Shown here: positions 5,718-13,272 of the stretch, one piece after another
Layout: every line of letters starts with the position of its first letter
How positions within the stretch are numbered: the first letter of the stretch is position 1
Assembly: GCA_030689285.1 (NCBI GenBank)
Contig: JAUYJM010000068.1
Span: 1 to 16,219 of the forward strand
Direction of reading: 5' to 3'
Length of the DNA stretch: 16,219 nucleotides
DNA from: a bacterium
GTDB lineage: Bacteria > Patescibacteriota > Minisyncoccia > Phycocordibacterales > GCA-002787175
The notes under the pieces: generated by a model
Databases searched by the model: none
What the model saw: the letters and a program-made list of their open reading frames with translations, nothing else
What the model was told of the DNA's origin: nothing
Made by a program: the position numbers and the translations under genes

Positions 5718-6926
5718 TCAAGTAACTCCCGATGATATGTTGTATATCGGCAAAAGGACGGAAGTCAAGAGAAATCCGACACCCAACCCAAGCGCCACAA
5801 CCATCACGGGCTCAATAAGACCGACAAGAGTGTCCACGGCATTTGAAACCTCCCTTCTATAAAATCTGGATAAAGTCTTCAGAATAGAAGTCAATTCTCC
5901 GGTTTCCTCTCCGACTTTTATCATCTGCCTCATAATACCCGGGATTTCTTCGTACCGTCCTAAAGCGTCTGAAACCGAACTGCCGGACCTCACTTGGTCT
6001 ACGGACTCAAGAATGAGCTTTTCGTACACCTCATTGCCTACAACCGCCGCCGTAATCTCCAGCGCTTTGACAATAGGTATGGCCGAACCGAGCATTGTAT
6101 TTAAGTTGTCTGCAATTCTTGAGAGATAAAGTTTTCTGTACAGATTTCCAATGTAAGGGATGCTTATTTTTGCTCTTGCCGTACTCATCCTGCCCCCAGA
6201 AGTTTTAGCCCACCGCCAAAATACGAAAAGGCCGATTATAAATAATATGAGCAAAAAAATCCCGTAATTTACCATCGCGTCGCTTATGCCTATTACTATT
6301 CTGGTGTAAATCGGTATTTCCTGTCCGGCCTCTTTTAAAATCTGACTCAAGTTCGGTATTACAGTGGTAAGCATAAGTACCATAACAGCCACAAAAGTGA
6401 AAATTACGAACGCCGGATATATCATCGCGTTTTTAGCTTTGGAAGTCACTTCGTAAGTGCGCTCCAGATGGTCTGCTAAAAAAGCGAATGTTTCGTCTAG
6501 TTTGCCGGACTCTTCACCCGCTCTTACCATATTTACGTAAAAATCCGAAAAAACTTTTGGGTGTTTTGCCAAAGCGTTTGAAATAGAGCTTCCTGATTGA
6601 AGGTCGTCTCCGATTTCCATAAGGTTTCGCCGCAACATCGCGCTGTCGGCTTCTGCCCCAAGCAGACGAAATATTCGCAAGGCGGAAACCTGCGCTTCAA
6701 AAAGAGTGGCCATTTGTCTTGACAAAAGGACGACATCCCTGACCTTAACCCTCTCAAAAAAAGTGATGTTTTTTTCCAAAAGAGAACCTCCTTCAGCCGA
6801 CCTCACGGAAGAGACCATAAGCCCGCGCCTTTGGAGCGAAGAAATTGCCACGTCTTCAGTAACCGCGTCAATGCTTCCGCTTGTTGGTTTACCGTCTTTT
6901 CCTATTGCTTCGTACAGAAAAAGCAT
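5718..6926 (-). CDS. pilC: Type IV pilus inner-membrane platform protein PilC (GspF family)
   Basis: 402 aa, the standard length. The protein has two GspF domains. The first carries RQMATLFEAQ (70-79) and RAGEESGKLDETF (135-147); the second carries the matching KVGEETGELTSIL (337-349). Three membrane segments are at about 168-191, 221-239 and 371-397, in family-typical positions. PilC links the cytoplasmic ATPases PilB and PilT to the growing pilus base. It starts 3 bp after the pilT stop codon, so the two are co-transcribed and probably translationally coupled. The usual 'RQLATLLxAG' motif is slightly altered (EAQ for xAG). Confidence 0.96.
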   Translation of the reverse strand: MLFLYEAIGKDGKPTSGSIDAVTEDVAISSLQRRGLMVSSVRSAEGGSLLEKNITFFERVKVRDVVLLSRQMATLFEAQVSALRIFRLLGAEADSAMLRRNLMEIGDDLQSGSSISNALAKHPKVFSDFYVNMVRAGEESGKLDETFAFLADHLERTYEVTSKAKNAMIYPAFVIFTFVAVMVLMLTTVIPNLSQILKEAGQEIPIYTRIVIGISDAMVNYGIFLLILFIIGLFVFWRWAKTSGGRMSTARAKISIPYIGNLYRKLYLSRIADNLNTMLGSAIPIVKALEITAAVVGNEVYEKLILESVDQVRSGSSVSDALGRYEEIPGIMRQMIKVGEETGELTSILKTLSRFYRREVSNAVDTLVGLIEPVMVVALGLGVGFLLTSVLLPIYNISSGVT

Positions 6927-6929
6927 AAA

Positions 6930-8012
6930 TTATAGCAACCTGTCCAAAAGTTTCGGATTAAGCGAATATAAATAGGCGTTTTCGGAAGTTATTTCCCCTC
7001 TTCTTACCAAATCCGCAAGCGATCTGTCTAAAGAAATCATCCCTTTGTCAAGACTGGTCTCAATAACGGTGTCAATTTCGTGGCTTCTCTTTTCCCTTAC
7101 GAGGTTGGCAACGGCATTGTTTGAAATGAGAAGCTCATAAGCGGGAATAAGGCCACCGGATATTCTTGGCACAAGTCTCTGTGAGAAAATTCCGGAAAGA
7201 CTTCCCGCCAGCTGGATTCGTATCTGGTCCTGCTGACCGGAAGGGAATGAATCTATTATTCTATCAATTGTTTGAGCGGCGTTGTTTGTGTGAAGAGTTG
7301 AAAAAACAAGGTGTCCCGTTTCAGCCGCCGTCACCGCGGCGGAAATCGTTTCTATGTCGCGCATTTCTCCTATCATTACCACGTCCGCATCCTGTCTAAA
7401 AACACTGGAAAGCGCGATATTGAAATCTACCGTGTCTATTTTAACCTCTCTCTGGTCAATGACCGACTGCTTTGGTTCGTACACATACTCAATAGGGTCT
7501 TCAATGGTAATAATATGCTCCGGCCTGCTACTGTTTATAAGCTCAATAAGAGAAGCGAGCGTGGTGGTTTTTCCATGACCTATGGGACCAACAACCAGAA
7601 AGAATCCTTGCTGTTTTTGAGTAAAAATCTCCAATATTGACGGTAAATTCAACTCTTCTATGGTTCTTATCTTTTTTGGAATAAGCCGGAGGGCAAAATT
7701 TTTGCCTCCCTGCTGAAAAAAACCGTTGCCTCTAAATCGCACTTCGTCTTTATAGTTATAAGCAAAGTCAATTTCGTGTTCCGAAAAAAACTCTTTTTTC
7801 TTTTCTTCCGTCAAAAATATTTCTGCGAAACTGTTCATATCTTCAGCCGATAACTTGGCCATTTTTCCTACCGGAGACAAGAAACCGGAAATCCTAATCA
7901 TAGGTGTTCGGCCTTCGGCCAAATGCAAATCGGATGCCCCTTCAGAGATTACGATTCTAATCAGTTCATCCAGATGTTTTTTGTTTTCATTTTTACCAGC
8001 GGTTTCGGTCAT
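6930..8012 (-). CDS. pilT: Type IV pilus retraction ATPase PilT
   Basis: Hexameric AAA-like motor of the secretion ATPase superfamily, 360 aa. Visible motifs: N-terminal PAS-like domain with SDLHLAEG (27-34); Walker A GPIGHGKTT (142-150); aspartate box EDPIEY (171-176); Walker B VVMIGEMRD (211-219); histidine box GHLVFSTLHTN (233-243); and the PilT-type C-terminal region NNAVANLVREKRSHEIDTVIETS with following GMISLDRSL. The P-loop has Ile-Gly-His where most PilT have Thr-Gly-Ser; the GxxxxGK[ST] core is intact. PilT powers pilus retraction, needed for twitching and DNA uptake. It begins 4 nt after the receiver gene and is followed after 3 nt by pilC. Confidence 0.96.
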   Translation of the reverse strand: MTETAGKNENKKHLDELIRIVISEGASDLHLAEGRTPMIRISGFLSPVGKMAKLSAEDMNSFAEIFLTEEKKKEFFSEHEIDFAYNYKDEVRFRGNGFFQQGGKNFALRLIPKKIRTIEELNLPSILEIFTQKQQGFFLVVGPIGHGKTTTLASLIELINSSRPEHIITIEDPIEYVYEPKQSVIDQREVKIDTVDFNIALSSVFRQDADVVMIGEMRDIETISAAVTAAETGHLVFSTLHTNNAAQTIDRIIDSFPSGQQDQIRIQLAGSLSGIFSQRLVPRISGGLIPAYELLISNNAVANLVREKRSHEIDTVIETSLDKGMISLDRSLADLVRRGEITSENAYLYSLNPKLLDRLL

Positions 8013-8016
8013 ATAT

Positions 8017-8433
8017 TTAATCTTTATTATTCTTATACGCCTTTTTTATAATGTTCTGAAGCTCGTCCACCACCTCCGATGGCACGGTGGAAGCTTTTAC
8101 TATGTAACCGTCTACCCCAAGGCGGTTTGCCTCCTCCACATCCGCCGACTGGCCCTGGTTTGTAAGAGCCACAAGGACCGAATCTTTGGCCAGTCTTGCT
8201 TTTCGTATCTCTTTTATCATTTCAATACCGTCCATATTCGGCATAACGACATCAAAAACCAGAGCCGTGGGATTCAAGCCGGATTTAAGTTTTTCAATCG
8301 CTCCCGAAGCGCTGTTTGATGTTTCTACGTTAAATCCGGCGTTAGTAAACTTTATTGAATACATATTCAACAAAAACTGGTCGTCGTCTACCAGAAGTAT
8401 GGTCTTGTCCGTATGTTGATTTTCTCCGCTCAT
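8017..8433 (-). CDS. Stand-alone CheY-like response regulator
   Basis: Single receiver domain of 138 aa with no output domain. Phosphorylation residues are intact: acidic pocket DDD (16-18), phospho-acceptor D61 in FDVVMPNMDG, switch Thr T91 in ALTNQ, and Lys K113 in YIVKAS. It lies between pilB and pilT, 4 nt before pilT, and has its own promoter. A receiver in this position suggests phospho-control of pilus motors, for example of extension/retraction balance, comparable in concept to PilG/PilH of twitching systems. No histidine kinase is in the window, so the phosphodonor is unknown. It is probably cytoplasmic. Confidence 0.92.
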   Translation of the reverse strand: MSGENQHTDKTILLVDDDQFLLNMYSIKFTNAGFNVETSNSASGAIEKLKSGLNPTALVFDVVMPNMDGIEMIKEIRKARLAKDSVLVALTNQGQSADVEEANRLGVDGYIVKASTVPSEVVDELQNIIKKAYKNNKD

Positions 8434-8440
8434 AGATTTA

Positions 8441-8449
8441 ATTGTAGCA
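8441..8449 (-). promoter_or_regulatory. Extended -10 promoter of receiver-pilT-pilC, leaderless configuration
   Basis: The minus strand reads TGC-TACAAT at 8449-8441, an extended -10 element, with exactly 7 nt before the ATG at 8433. No good -35 box is seen. A weak 6-bp hairpin (8478-8493) lies between this and the pilB stop at 8514, so the pil locus may be split here into two transcription units. Confidence 0.55.
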
Positions 8450-8513
8450 GATTTCAGACTTTGTGTTATTCACACTAAAGAGCCCGCGCCCTTAAAACGA
8501 AAAACATCAAGTT

Positions 8514-10229
8514 TCAAAGTACGTTAACTTCTTCAATCGGTATCTCCCTGTTGAAGGCTTTTAGAATGGCGTCGTCCTTGATCATAAGCATACCTTGTCT
8601 TCTAGCGACTTCATAAACCGCGGGTTCCGTGGGAGTGGTGAGGATTGTTTTCTCAACCTCCTTCGTCATCGGCATTATTTCAAACACGGCGAGTCTGCCT
8701 CGCGTTCCATTGGGACAATTCGGCCCGGACTCAACCGCCAAGACTTCTTTCGGAAACTTTATGTCCTTTTTAAATTCCAGCGGCAGGTCCTCAAACTGCT
8801 TTTCAATCATTGCTTTTATACTTCCTTCCACCGGTACCGGCCTGCCCGTATCCGGGCAAATCTTTTTCGCCAGACGTTGAGCTATAGCTATTATAAGAGT
8901 CGGAGCAATCAGAAACGGGTCAACCCCCATATCTATAAGACGCGGTATAACTCCCGCGGCGTTGTTTGTGTGTATGGTAGAGAGCACCAAGTGTCCTGTC
9001 AGAGCCGCTTGAACCGCAAGCTGAGCGGTTTCTTTGTCTCTTATCTCGCCAACCATTATTATGTCCGGATCCTGCCGTAGCGTGCTTCTTAGTCCTGAAG
9101 CGAAAGTATATCCTATTTCAGGCCTTACTTGAGACTGATTCATACCCGGAATGTTGTATTCAACCGGGTCTTCAAGCGAAAGAATGTTTTGTTTTTCCTT
9201 GTCCAACTCGTTAATCATAGAGTAAAGAGTGGTGGATTTTCCAGAACCTGTTGGACCTGAAATGAGTATCATCCCGTAGGGTCTCCCTATGGCATCGCGA
9301 ATAAGCTTCAGATTTTTTTTGCTGAATCCCATATCATCCAGCTTCTTGACTCCTTTTTCGGTATCCAAAATTCTCATCACGATTTTTTCGCCGTAATAAG
9401 ACGGGAAAGTGGATACGCGGAAATCTATTTTCCGGCCACTTATACGCGCCGAGAAACGCCCGTCCTGCGGCTTTCTTTTCTCGTCAAGACGCATATTGCA
9501 CAAGATTTTAATGCGAGCCACCACAGCCGGGTGCACCTTTATCGGTAAAATCAAACTTGTATTGAGAACCCCGTCCACTCTAAAACGCACCCGCACTTTG
9601 TCTCCGGTGTGTTCTATATGAATGTCTGAAGCCTGGCCTTCCGTGGCATAATGAAGTATGGTCGCCACAATCTTTGTAACGGGAGCGTCTTCTACAATTC
9701 GCGCGTCGCTTTCCGGCTGTTTTTGGGAAGAAAGAAGCTCTACGCTGTTTGATTCCGAAGAAAGTTCCGTTTCCAGCTCCGTAAGAGCTCTTGTCACCTC
9801 GCCTGAAAGACCCTTGTACGAGTCTAAGATTTTCTCAAAGTCTTCCACGGAAATGAGGAATAATTTAAAAGGGATTCCAAGCTTTGAAGATATGAAGCTC
9901 AACGCGTCCCGAGCTTCCAAATTGTCGGGGTCCACCACTCCGACCTCAAGCACCTTATCAACAACCCCTATTGGAACAAATTTATAAAAAGTGGCGGATT
10001 CTTCCGGCACGTATTTGAGTATTTCAAAAGGAACTTCCTTGCCTTTTAAATCGCGAAACGGTATGCCGTAATACTCCGCTTTAACCTTAAGAAGAGTGTC
10101 TTTTTTAACCCCTCTTTTCAAAAGCACGGAGTCTACTGGCACACCGGTTTTTGTCGCCTCATTTTTTATCGCGGCTATATCTACGGCCCCAATCATTCCT
10201 TTTTTTGCGATATCTTCTAAAAAACCCAT
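8514..10229 (-). CDS. pilB: Type IV pilus extension ATPase PilB (GspE family)
   Basis: 571 aa, full length. The N-terminal MshEN-type domain spans about 1-140 (AEYYGIPF, 'LKYVPEESATFYKFVPIG'). The core ATPase has SDIHIEHTGDKVRVRFRVDG (201-220), Walker A GPTGSGKST (325-333), aspartate box EDPVEY (353-358), Walker B IIMVGEIRD (390-398) and histidine box GHLVLSTIHTN (412-422). The zinc-binding segment of GspE/PilB is eroded: instead of two CxxC pairs only C458 (KICPDTGRP) and C505 (GPNCPNGTRGR) remain. PilB powers pilin polymerisation. A 141-bp gap upstream holds a hairpin (10281-10314: GCCCCC/GGGGGC with inner ATAC/GTAT); the ATG at 10229 is preceded by AGGT at a usable distance. Confidence 0.96.
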   Translation of the reverse strand: MGFLEDIAKKGMIGAVDIAAIKNEATKTGVPVDSVLLKRGVKKDTLLKVKAEYYGIPFRDLKGKEVPFEILKYVPEESATFYKFVPIGVVDKVLEVGVVDPDNLEARDALSFISSKLGIPFKLFLISVEDFEKILDSYKGLSGEVTRALTELETELSSESNSVELLSSQKQPESDARIVEDAPVTKIVATILHYATEGQASDIHIEHTGDKVRVRFRVDGVLNTSLILPIKVHPAVVARIKILCNMRLDEKRKPQDGRFSARISGRKIDFRVSTFPSYYGEKIVMRILDTEKGVKKLDDMGFSKKNLKLIRDAIGRPYGMILISGPTGSGKSTTLYSMINELDKEKQNILSLEDPVEYNIPGMNQSQVRPEIGYTFASGLRSTLRQDPDIIMVGEIRDKETAQLAVQAALTGHLVLSTIHTNNAAGVIPRLIDMGVDPFLIAPTLIIAIAQRLAKKICPDTGRPVPVEGSIKAMIEKQFEDLPLEFKKDIKFPKEVLAVESGPNCPNGTRGRLAVFEIMPMTKEVEKTILTTPTEPAVYEVARRQGMLMIKDDAILKAFNREIPIEEVNVL

Positions 10230-10280
10230 AAAATTTTACCTGAAGTTATAAAATCAATAAAGAAATTAAAGAGGTGTCGC

Positions 10281-10314
10281 GCCCCCATACGCGCGCAAGT
10301 ATGTTTCAGGGGGC
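10281..10314. repeat. Hairpin in the pilP-like/pilB intergenic gap
   Basis: GCCCCC (10281-10286) pairs with GGGGGC (10309-10314); inside, ATAC (10287-10290) pairs with GTAT (10299-10302), leaving an 8-nt loop and a one-sided bulge. It sits in the 141-bp gap before pilB, one of the three longer gaps of the machine operon, and may affect mRNA processing or read-through. Confidence 0.4.
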
Positions 10315-10370
10315 CATAAGACAAAGAAGGACAGATTGCGGGAGAATACTCCATGCGTGAAGCACCCTCT

Positions 10371-10739
10371 CTAAAATGCTGACGGAGAAACTTTTTCAGT
10401 TTCAGATGCGCCAGGCGACACCCTCTCAAACGGCGCGAAAGGGTTTTCCCTACCCACAGGTTGAGCGGTAATTTCTCGGCTGAAATCCTGAAGACTCAAG
10501 AAATCTTGCCTGTCAAAAAATTCCGTGTCTAGCGTGGTGATACGCAGTCTTGATAACAAACCTAGAAGCTCTCTTCCGACAATCAAATCCCCCGGGCTTA
10601 CCGACACCTGTGTTACTAAAAAATCTTGGTCCGAAACATCCGCGTCATCCTTAAACATAAACCAGTAAATAGCCGAGAAGCAAAGCACCCCCGCGAAGGA
10701 TATGAGAATAACTTTTTTGTTTTTCTTGTAAAATTCCAT
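10371..10739 (-). CDS. Small membrane-anchored protein in the PilP position
   Basis: 122 aa with a basic N-terminus, one membrane segment (about 9-28) and an extracytoplasmic tail. Near the C-terminus is GRENPFAPF (96-104). A short 'DPF.P'-like motif is typical of PilP, which binds PilN/PilO through its N-terminal region; here the motif is at the other end and no beta-domain or lipobox follows. The gene is packed 9 bp after pilO and precedes pilB, the slot that pilP takes in PilMNOP operons. I infer a reduced alignment-complex component without a secretin-binding domain, in keeping with the absence of PilQ. The family is not firmly recognised. Confidence 0.6.
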   Translation of the reverse strand: MEFYKKNKKVILISFAGVLCFSAIYWFMFKDDADVSDQDFLVTQVSVSPGDLIVGRELLGLLSRLRITTLDTEFFDRQDFLSLQDFSREITAQPVGRENPFAPFERVSPGASETEKVSPSAF

Positions 10740-10748
10740 ATTTAAGTC

Positions 10749-11363
10749 CTACTTAAGCCTGTAAGTTCTTATAGAAAATCCAAAAGTATATATTTCATCT
10801 CCTTCGGAAATGTTTATTGAGATGATGTCAACTATCCTAAGACTTGTTTCAAGGTCTCTCACCAGCGAGAGAAATTCTTCGTAGGAACCGCTTGTGGAAA
10901 AACTTAGCTCCACGCTGTCGTAAAGCGTAGTCTGCGGCCCAAGCAGGTTCGGCTGACCGGCAGAACCGGACTCGCCTTCCGTCCCGCTGGGTTGCGGACC
11001 GGCTCCGGAAGATTTTGTACTCAATGAAATACCCGAAAGCGCCGTGCCATTTGAAGCGGCTATGCCGTTCATATCAATAATCAGCCGCACAGAGTCAATA
11101 TGGTCTGGTAGAAGTTTTATGAGTCTTTCCCTTTGCTTTTCAGACACGCTTTTGAATTTGTCTGAAAGACCCGTTCTTATCGTTTCCAAATCACGCGTCT
11201 TCTGCAGAGCGTCATCGTAGTTTAATATATCCTGCTTTAATTCTTTTATGCTTTTCGCCTCAAAGACGTCGGCGCCCGTGACGCCCGCGTATTGCGGATT
11301 TATATACATCATAAATAGCCCGACAGACGAAAGTATCAAAATCAATGGAGTGATAAACTTCAT
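10749..11363 (-). CDS. pilO: PilO-like type IV pilus alignment protein
   Basis: 204 aa with one N-terminal membrane segment (about 4-21), a coiled-coil region (about 38-85, with many charged and Leu residues), and a C-terminal ferredoxin-like domain ending in 'SYEEFLSLVRDLETSLRIVD', a segment characteristic of PilO (VSGSYHDLGRFLxxLxxLPRIV in others). A Gly/Ser/Pro-rich linker lies at about 118-145. PilO pairs with PilN on the outer face of the membrane and supports the pilus base. It is 9 bp after pilN and 9 bp before the PilP-like gene. The identification rests on the C-terminal motif plus operon order. Confidence 0.85.
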   Translation of the reverse strand: MKFITPLILILSSVGLFMMYINPQYAGVTGADVFEAKSIKELKQDILNYDDALQKTRDLETIRTGLSDKFKSVSEKQRERLIKLLPDHIDSVRLIIDMNGIAASNGTALSGISLSTKSSGAGPQPSGTEGESGSAGQPNLLGPQTTLYDSVELSFSTSGSYEEFLSLVRDLETSLRIVDIISINISEGDEIYTFGFSIRTYRLK

Positions 11364-11372
11364 AATAGTTTA

Positions 11373-11975
11373 TTATTCATCCGCTTCTTCGTCCGATTCC
11401 GAAGTAAAAGTTACGAAAGATGCCGGCACTGTCGCGGTGAAGGAGAAAGTTACGTTTCCATCCTCGTCCTGATTGAAACCGCTAAATACGGGATTTTGGA
11501 AATTTTTCTCTTGACCGAAAATATCGGATTGAAGAGCAACCGAATCAAAACTTTTGGCCTTGCCGTTCATAGAAAGGTTGACTTCTCCAGATGAGCTTCT
11601 GGAATAAGAGAAATTGGTAAACTGAACCGTCTGAAGAGTGTTTTCGCTTAGAAGCTCAAAAATTGGATGCACGACGATATGTTCGGCCAGTAGAGTTTTA
11701 GCGGCGGAGATTCGTTTGCTTGTGCGAATCAATTCTTCCACTGTCTCCGTCTCAAACGACTGTTTGGCTTTGATGAGTTCGGCATTTTTTTCGTTTAACT
11801 GTTTTACCAGTGTTTTTTGGTAAAAGAACACGCCTCCAGCCGCGGTTATGGTTACGATAAAAACGACAACGGCAATCAGAGAAAAAATACTAATCCTAGA
11901 ACCTCGGTAAGTGGTTTTTTGAGGGTCGGAAGTAATTTTCTTCGGTATGAAAGAAGGTTTGAAGTTCGGGTCCAT
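11373..11975 (-). CDS. pilN: PilN-like type IV pilus assembly protein
   Basis: 200 aa. A cytoplasmic N-terminal tail, MDPNFKPSFIPKK, precedes one membrane helix (about 29-51), a short coiled coil (52-90) and an extracytoplasmic beta-rich domain. In characterised PilN the cytoplasmic N-terminal peptide (INLLP motif) inserts in a groove of PilM; the SFIPKK segment occupies the corresponding place and is its likely counterpart. The C-terminus is very acidic (SESDEEADE). It is separated from pilM by 136 bp that hold a candidate promoter and a hairpin, and is followed closely by pilO. Confidence 0.82.
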   Translation of the reverse strand: MDPNFKPSFIPKKITSDPQKTTYRGSRISIFSLIAVVVFIVTITAAGGVFFYQKTLVKQLNEKNAELIKAKQSFETETVEELIRTSKRISAAKTLLAEHIVVHPIFELLSENTLQTVQFTNFSYSRSSSGEVNLSMNGKAKSFDSVALQSDIFGQEKNFQNPVFSGFNQDEDGNVTFSFTATVPASFVTFTSESDEEADE

Positions 11976-12059
11976 AATAATAAGTGTTTTGACGCAATTT
12001 TACTCGCCTGCCACCCACTATAAGAATATGCAAGCGCCAACAAAAGCAATCGTTCTTAA

Positions 12060-12102
12060 ATTATACAACCAATCTCTCGCCGTTAACACACCTGCGGTGT
12101 GT
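12060..12102 (-). promoter_or_regulatory. Hairpin and possible internal promoter between pilM and pilN
   Basis: Just past the pilM stop codon a perfect 7-bp hairpin ACACACC/GGTGTGT with a 3-nt loop occupies 12086-12102. It has no U-tract, so it is not a standard terminator. Shortly after, the minus strand shows TATAAT at 12065-12060, with an imperfect GTTAAC 16 bp upstream. A transcript from here would have a leader of about 78 nt before pilN. Confidence 0.35.
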
Positions 12103-12111
12103 ATAGCCCCG

Positions 12112-13239
12112 CTACGACAACTCCTGAAGTTTTCTCAACGCCAGACCTATAGCTACGGAAAATTCCGGACCTGCGCTTTGCAACACAGGTTGAAGAAAAG
12201 CGGGCGTGTCTACCTTTGAAAAAGGGTCGGCCATTTTCACCTCCACACTAAGCTCCTGTTTTGCAAGCTCTTTTAAGCCCTTAAGGGAACCGCCGCCTCC
12301 GGAAATTACTACGTTAGATATCACCTTATGATTTTTTCGGTTGAAGTCAGACATTACGCGACCCACTTCGGCTATTATATGACCTACGGAAGAAGAAAGA
12401 ACGTTTTGAAGGGATTTGTCTTTGATGGTCAACGCAAGACCAAACTCTCTCTTTTTTGATTCCGCTTCCGGAAGCGATACGTTCGCGGCCCTGGCGATGG
12501 CCATGGTCACTTCCTGCGAACCTCTATTTATTATGTGAGAAACCCTGATAATTCCGCCGTCCACCACCACGATTTTTGTGGCCGCGGCTCCTATATCGCA
12601 GATCAAGACGGGTGTCCGCTCGTTATCAAGACAAGAACGAATGGTACTGAAAATTTCAATTTCAAAAAAACTCGTGTTGAGCGACAAAGACTGGACGAGA
12701 GACTGATATCTGTTTATTGTTTCATTGTGTATGGCAACCAGTAAAACTTCATTTTTTATAACAGGCGGCGTAGAGGACGCGGGATGCTCTTCTGCGTTTT
12801 GATTCAACTCCTTTTCAGATTTAGGCACGACAAACCAATCCAAGATCACTTCAGAGACCGGTACCGGAATGTATTTGCGCGCTTCAATAGGCACCATCTG
12901 GGCGAGCTGGCTTTCTGTGACGACCGGAAGCTCTATAAGAGCGACAAGACTGGCGGAAAGGGGTATGGAAAGTCCTGCGAAGGAAGTGGTCACATTTGCC
13001 TCTTTTATGACATCCGCCAAAGCTTCAATTATTTTTTCGGGAGGTAAAGCTACGGCATGACCGATACGTCCGCCGCCGTAAGGACCAAGAGCGAGTTCTC
13101 CATAAGTCTCTAGCACGGCCCTACCGCTCTGCTTTCTCAACTGGACTATCTTTATAGCCGAGGAACCGACGTCAACTCCAAGGACGCTTTGGCTCCCTTT
13201 TGAAAATAGCCCGAAAATATTCTTCAGTACGCTTGCCAT
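12112..13239 (-). CDS. pilM: Type IV pilus assembly protein PilM (actin-like ATPase fold)
   Basis: 375 aa, cytoplasmic, with the SHS2/FtsA-like fold. Nucleotide-binding motifs: phosphate-1 GVDVGSSAIKIVQL (21-34), the 'QMVPIEARKYIPVPVSEVILDW' segment (114-135) diagnostic of PilM, phosphate-2 CDIGAAATKIVVVDGG (214-229) and adenosine motif ISGGGGSLKGL (312-322). PilM binds the N-terminal tail of PilN and couples the cytoplasmic motor to the membrane complex. It is first in the assembly operon. Its start is 33 bp from the divergent comF start. An insertion rich in Asn/Glu/Ser (about 141-160) lies between subdomains. Confidence 0.95.
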   Translation of the reverse strand: MASVLKNIFGLFSKGSQSVLGVDVGSSAIKIVQLRKQSGRAVLETYGELALGPYGGGRIGHAVALPPEKIIEALADVIKEANVTTSFAGLSIPLSASLVALIELPVVTESQLAQMVPIEARKYIPVPVSEVILDWFVVPKSEKELNQNAEEHPASSTPPVIKNEVLLVAIHNETINRYQSLVQSLSLNTSFFEIEIFSTIRSCLDNERTPVLICDIGAAATKIVVVDGGIIRVSHIINRGSQEVTMAIARAANVSLPEAESKKREFGLALTIKDKSLQNVLSSSVGHIIAEVGRVMSDFNRKNHKVISNVVISGGGGSLKGLKELAKQELSVEVKMADPFSKVDTPAFLQPVLQSAGPEFSVAIGLALRKLQELS

Positions 13240-13261
13240 AAATATTTGATTTTATTATATC
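13233..13261 (+). promoter_or_regulatory. comF promoter overlapping the pilM start codon
   Basis: On the plus strand TTGCCA (13233-13238) and TATATC (13256-13261) are spaced 17 bp apart. The expected start of transcription is about 5 nt before the comF ATG at 13273, giving an almost leaderless mRNA. The -35 box covers the first codons of pilM. Confidence 0.5.
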
Positions 13262-13262
13262 A
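13254..13262 (-). promoter_or_regulatory. Extended -10 promoter of pilM
   Basis: The minus strand reads TGA-TATAAT at 13262-13254, a consensus extended -10 element, 14 nt before the pilM ATG at 13239. It overlaps the comF -10 box on the other strand, so the two genes share one compact bidirectional promoter. Confidence 0.6.
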
Positions 13263-13272
13263 TATACTTAAG

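Noticed and set aside
5611..5862. 83-codon plus-strand frame across the pilC end
   Set aside because: It is antisense to the conserved pilC C-terminus and begins in palindromic repeats.
8595..9080. 161-codon plus-strand frame opposite pilB
   Set aside because: It is the antisense shadow of conserved PilB ATPase motifs.
10217..10429. 70-codon minus-strand frame between the PilP-like gene and pilB
   Set aside because: It overlaps both neighbours, is rich in Arg/His/Cys without pattern, and covers a hairpin.
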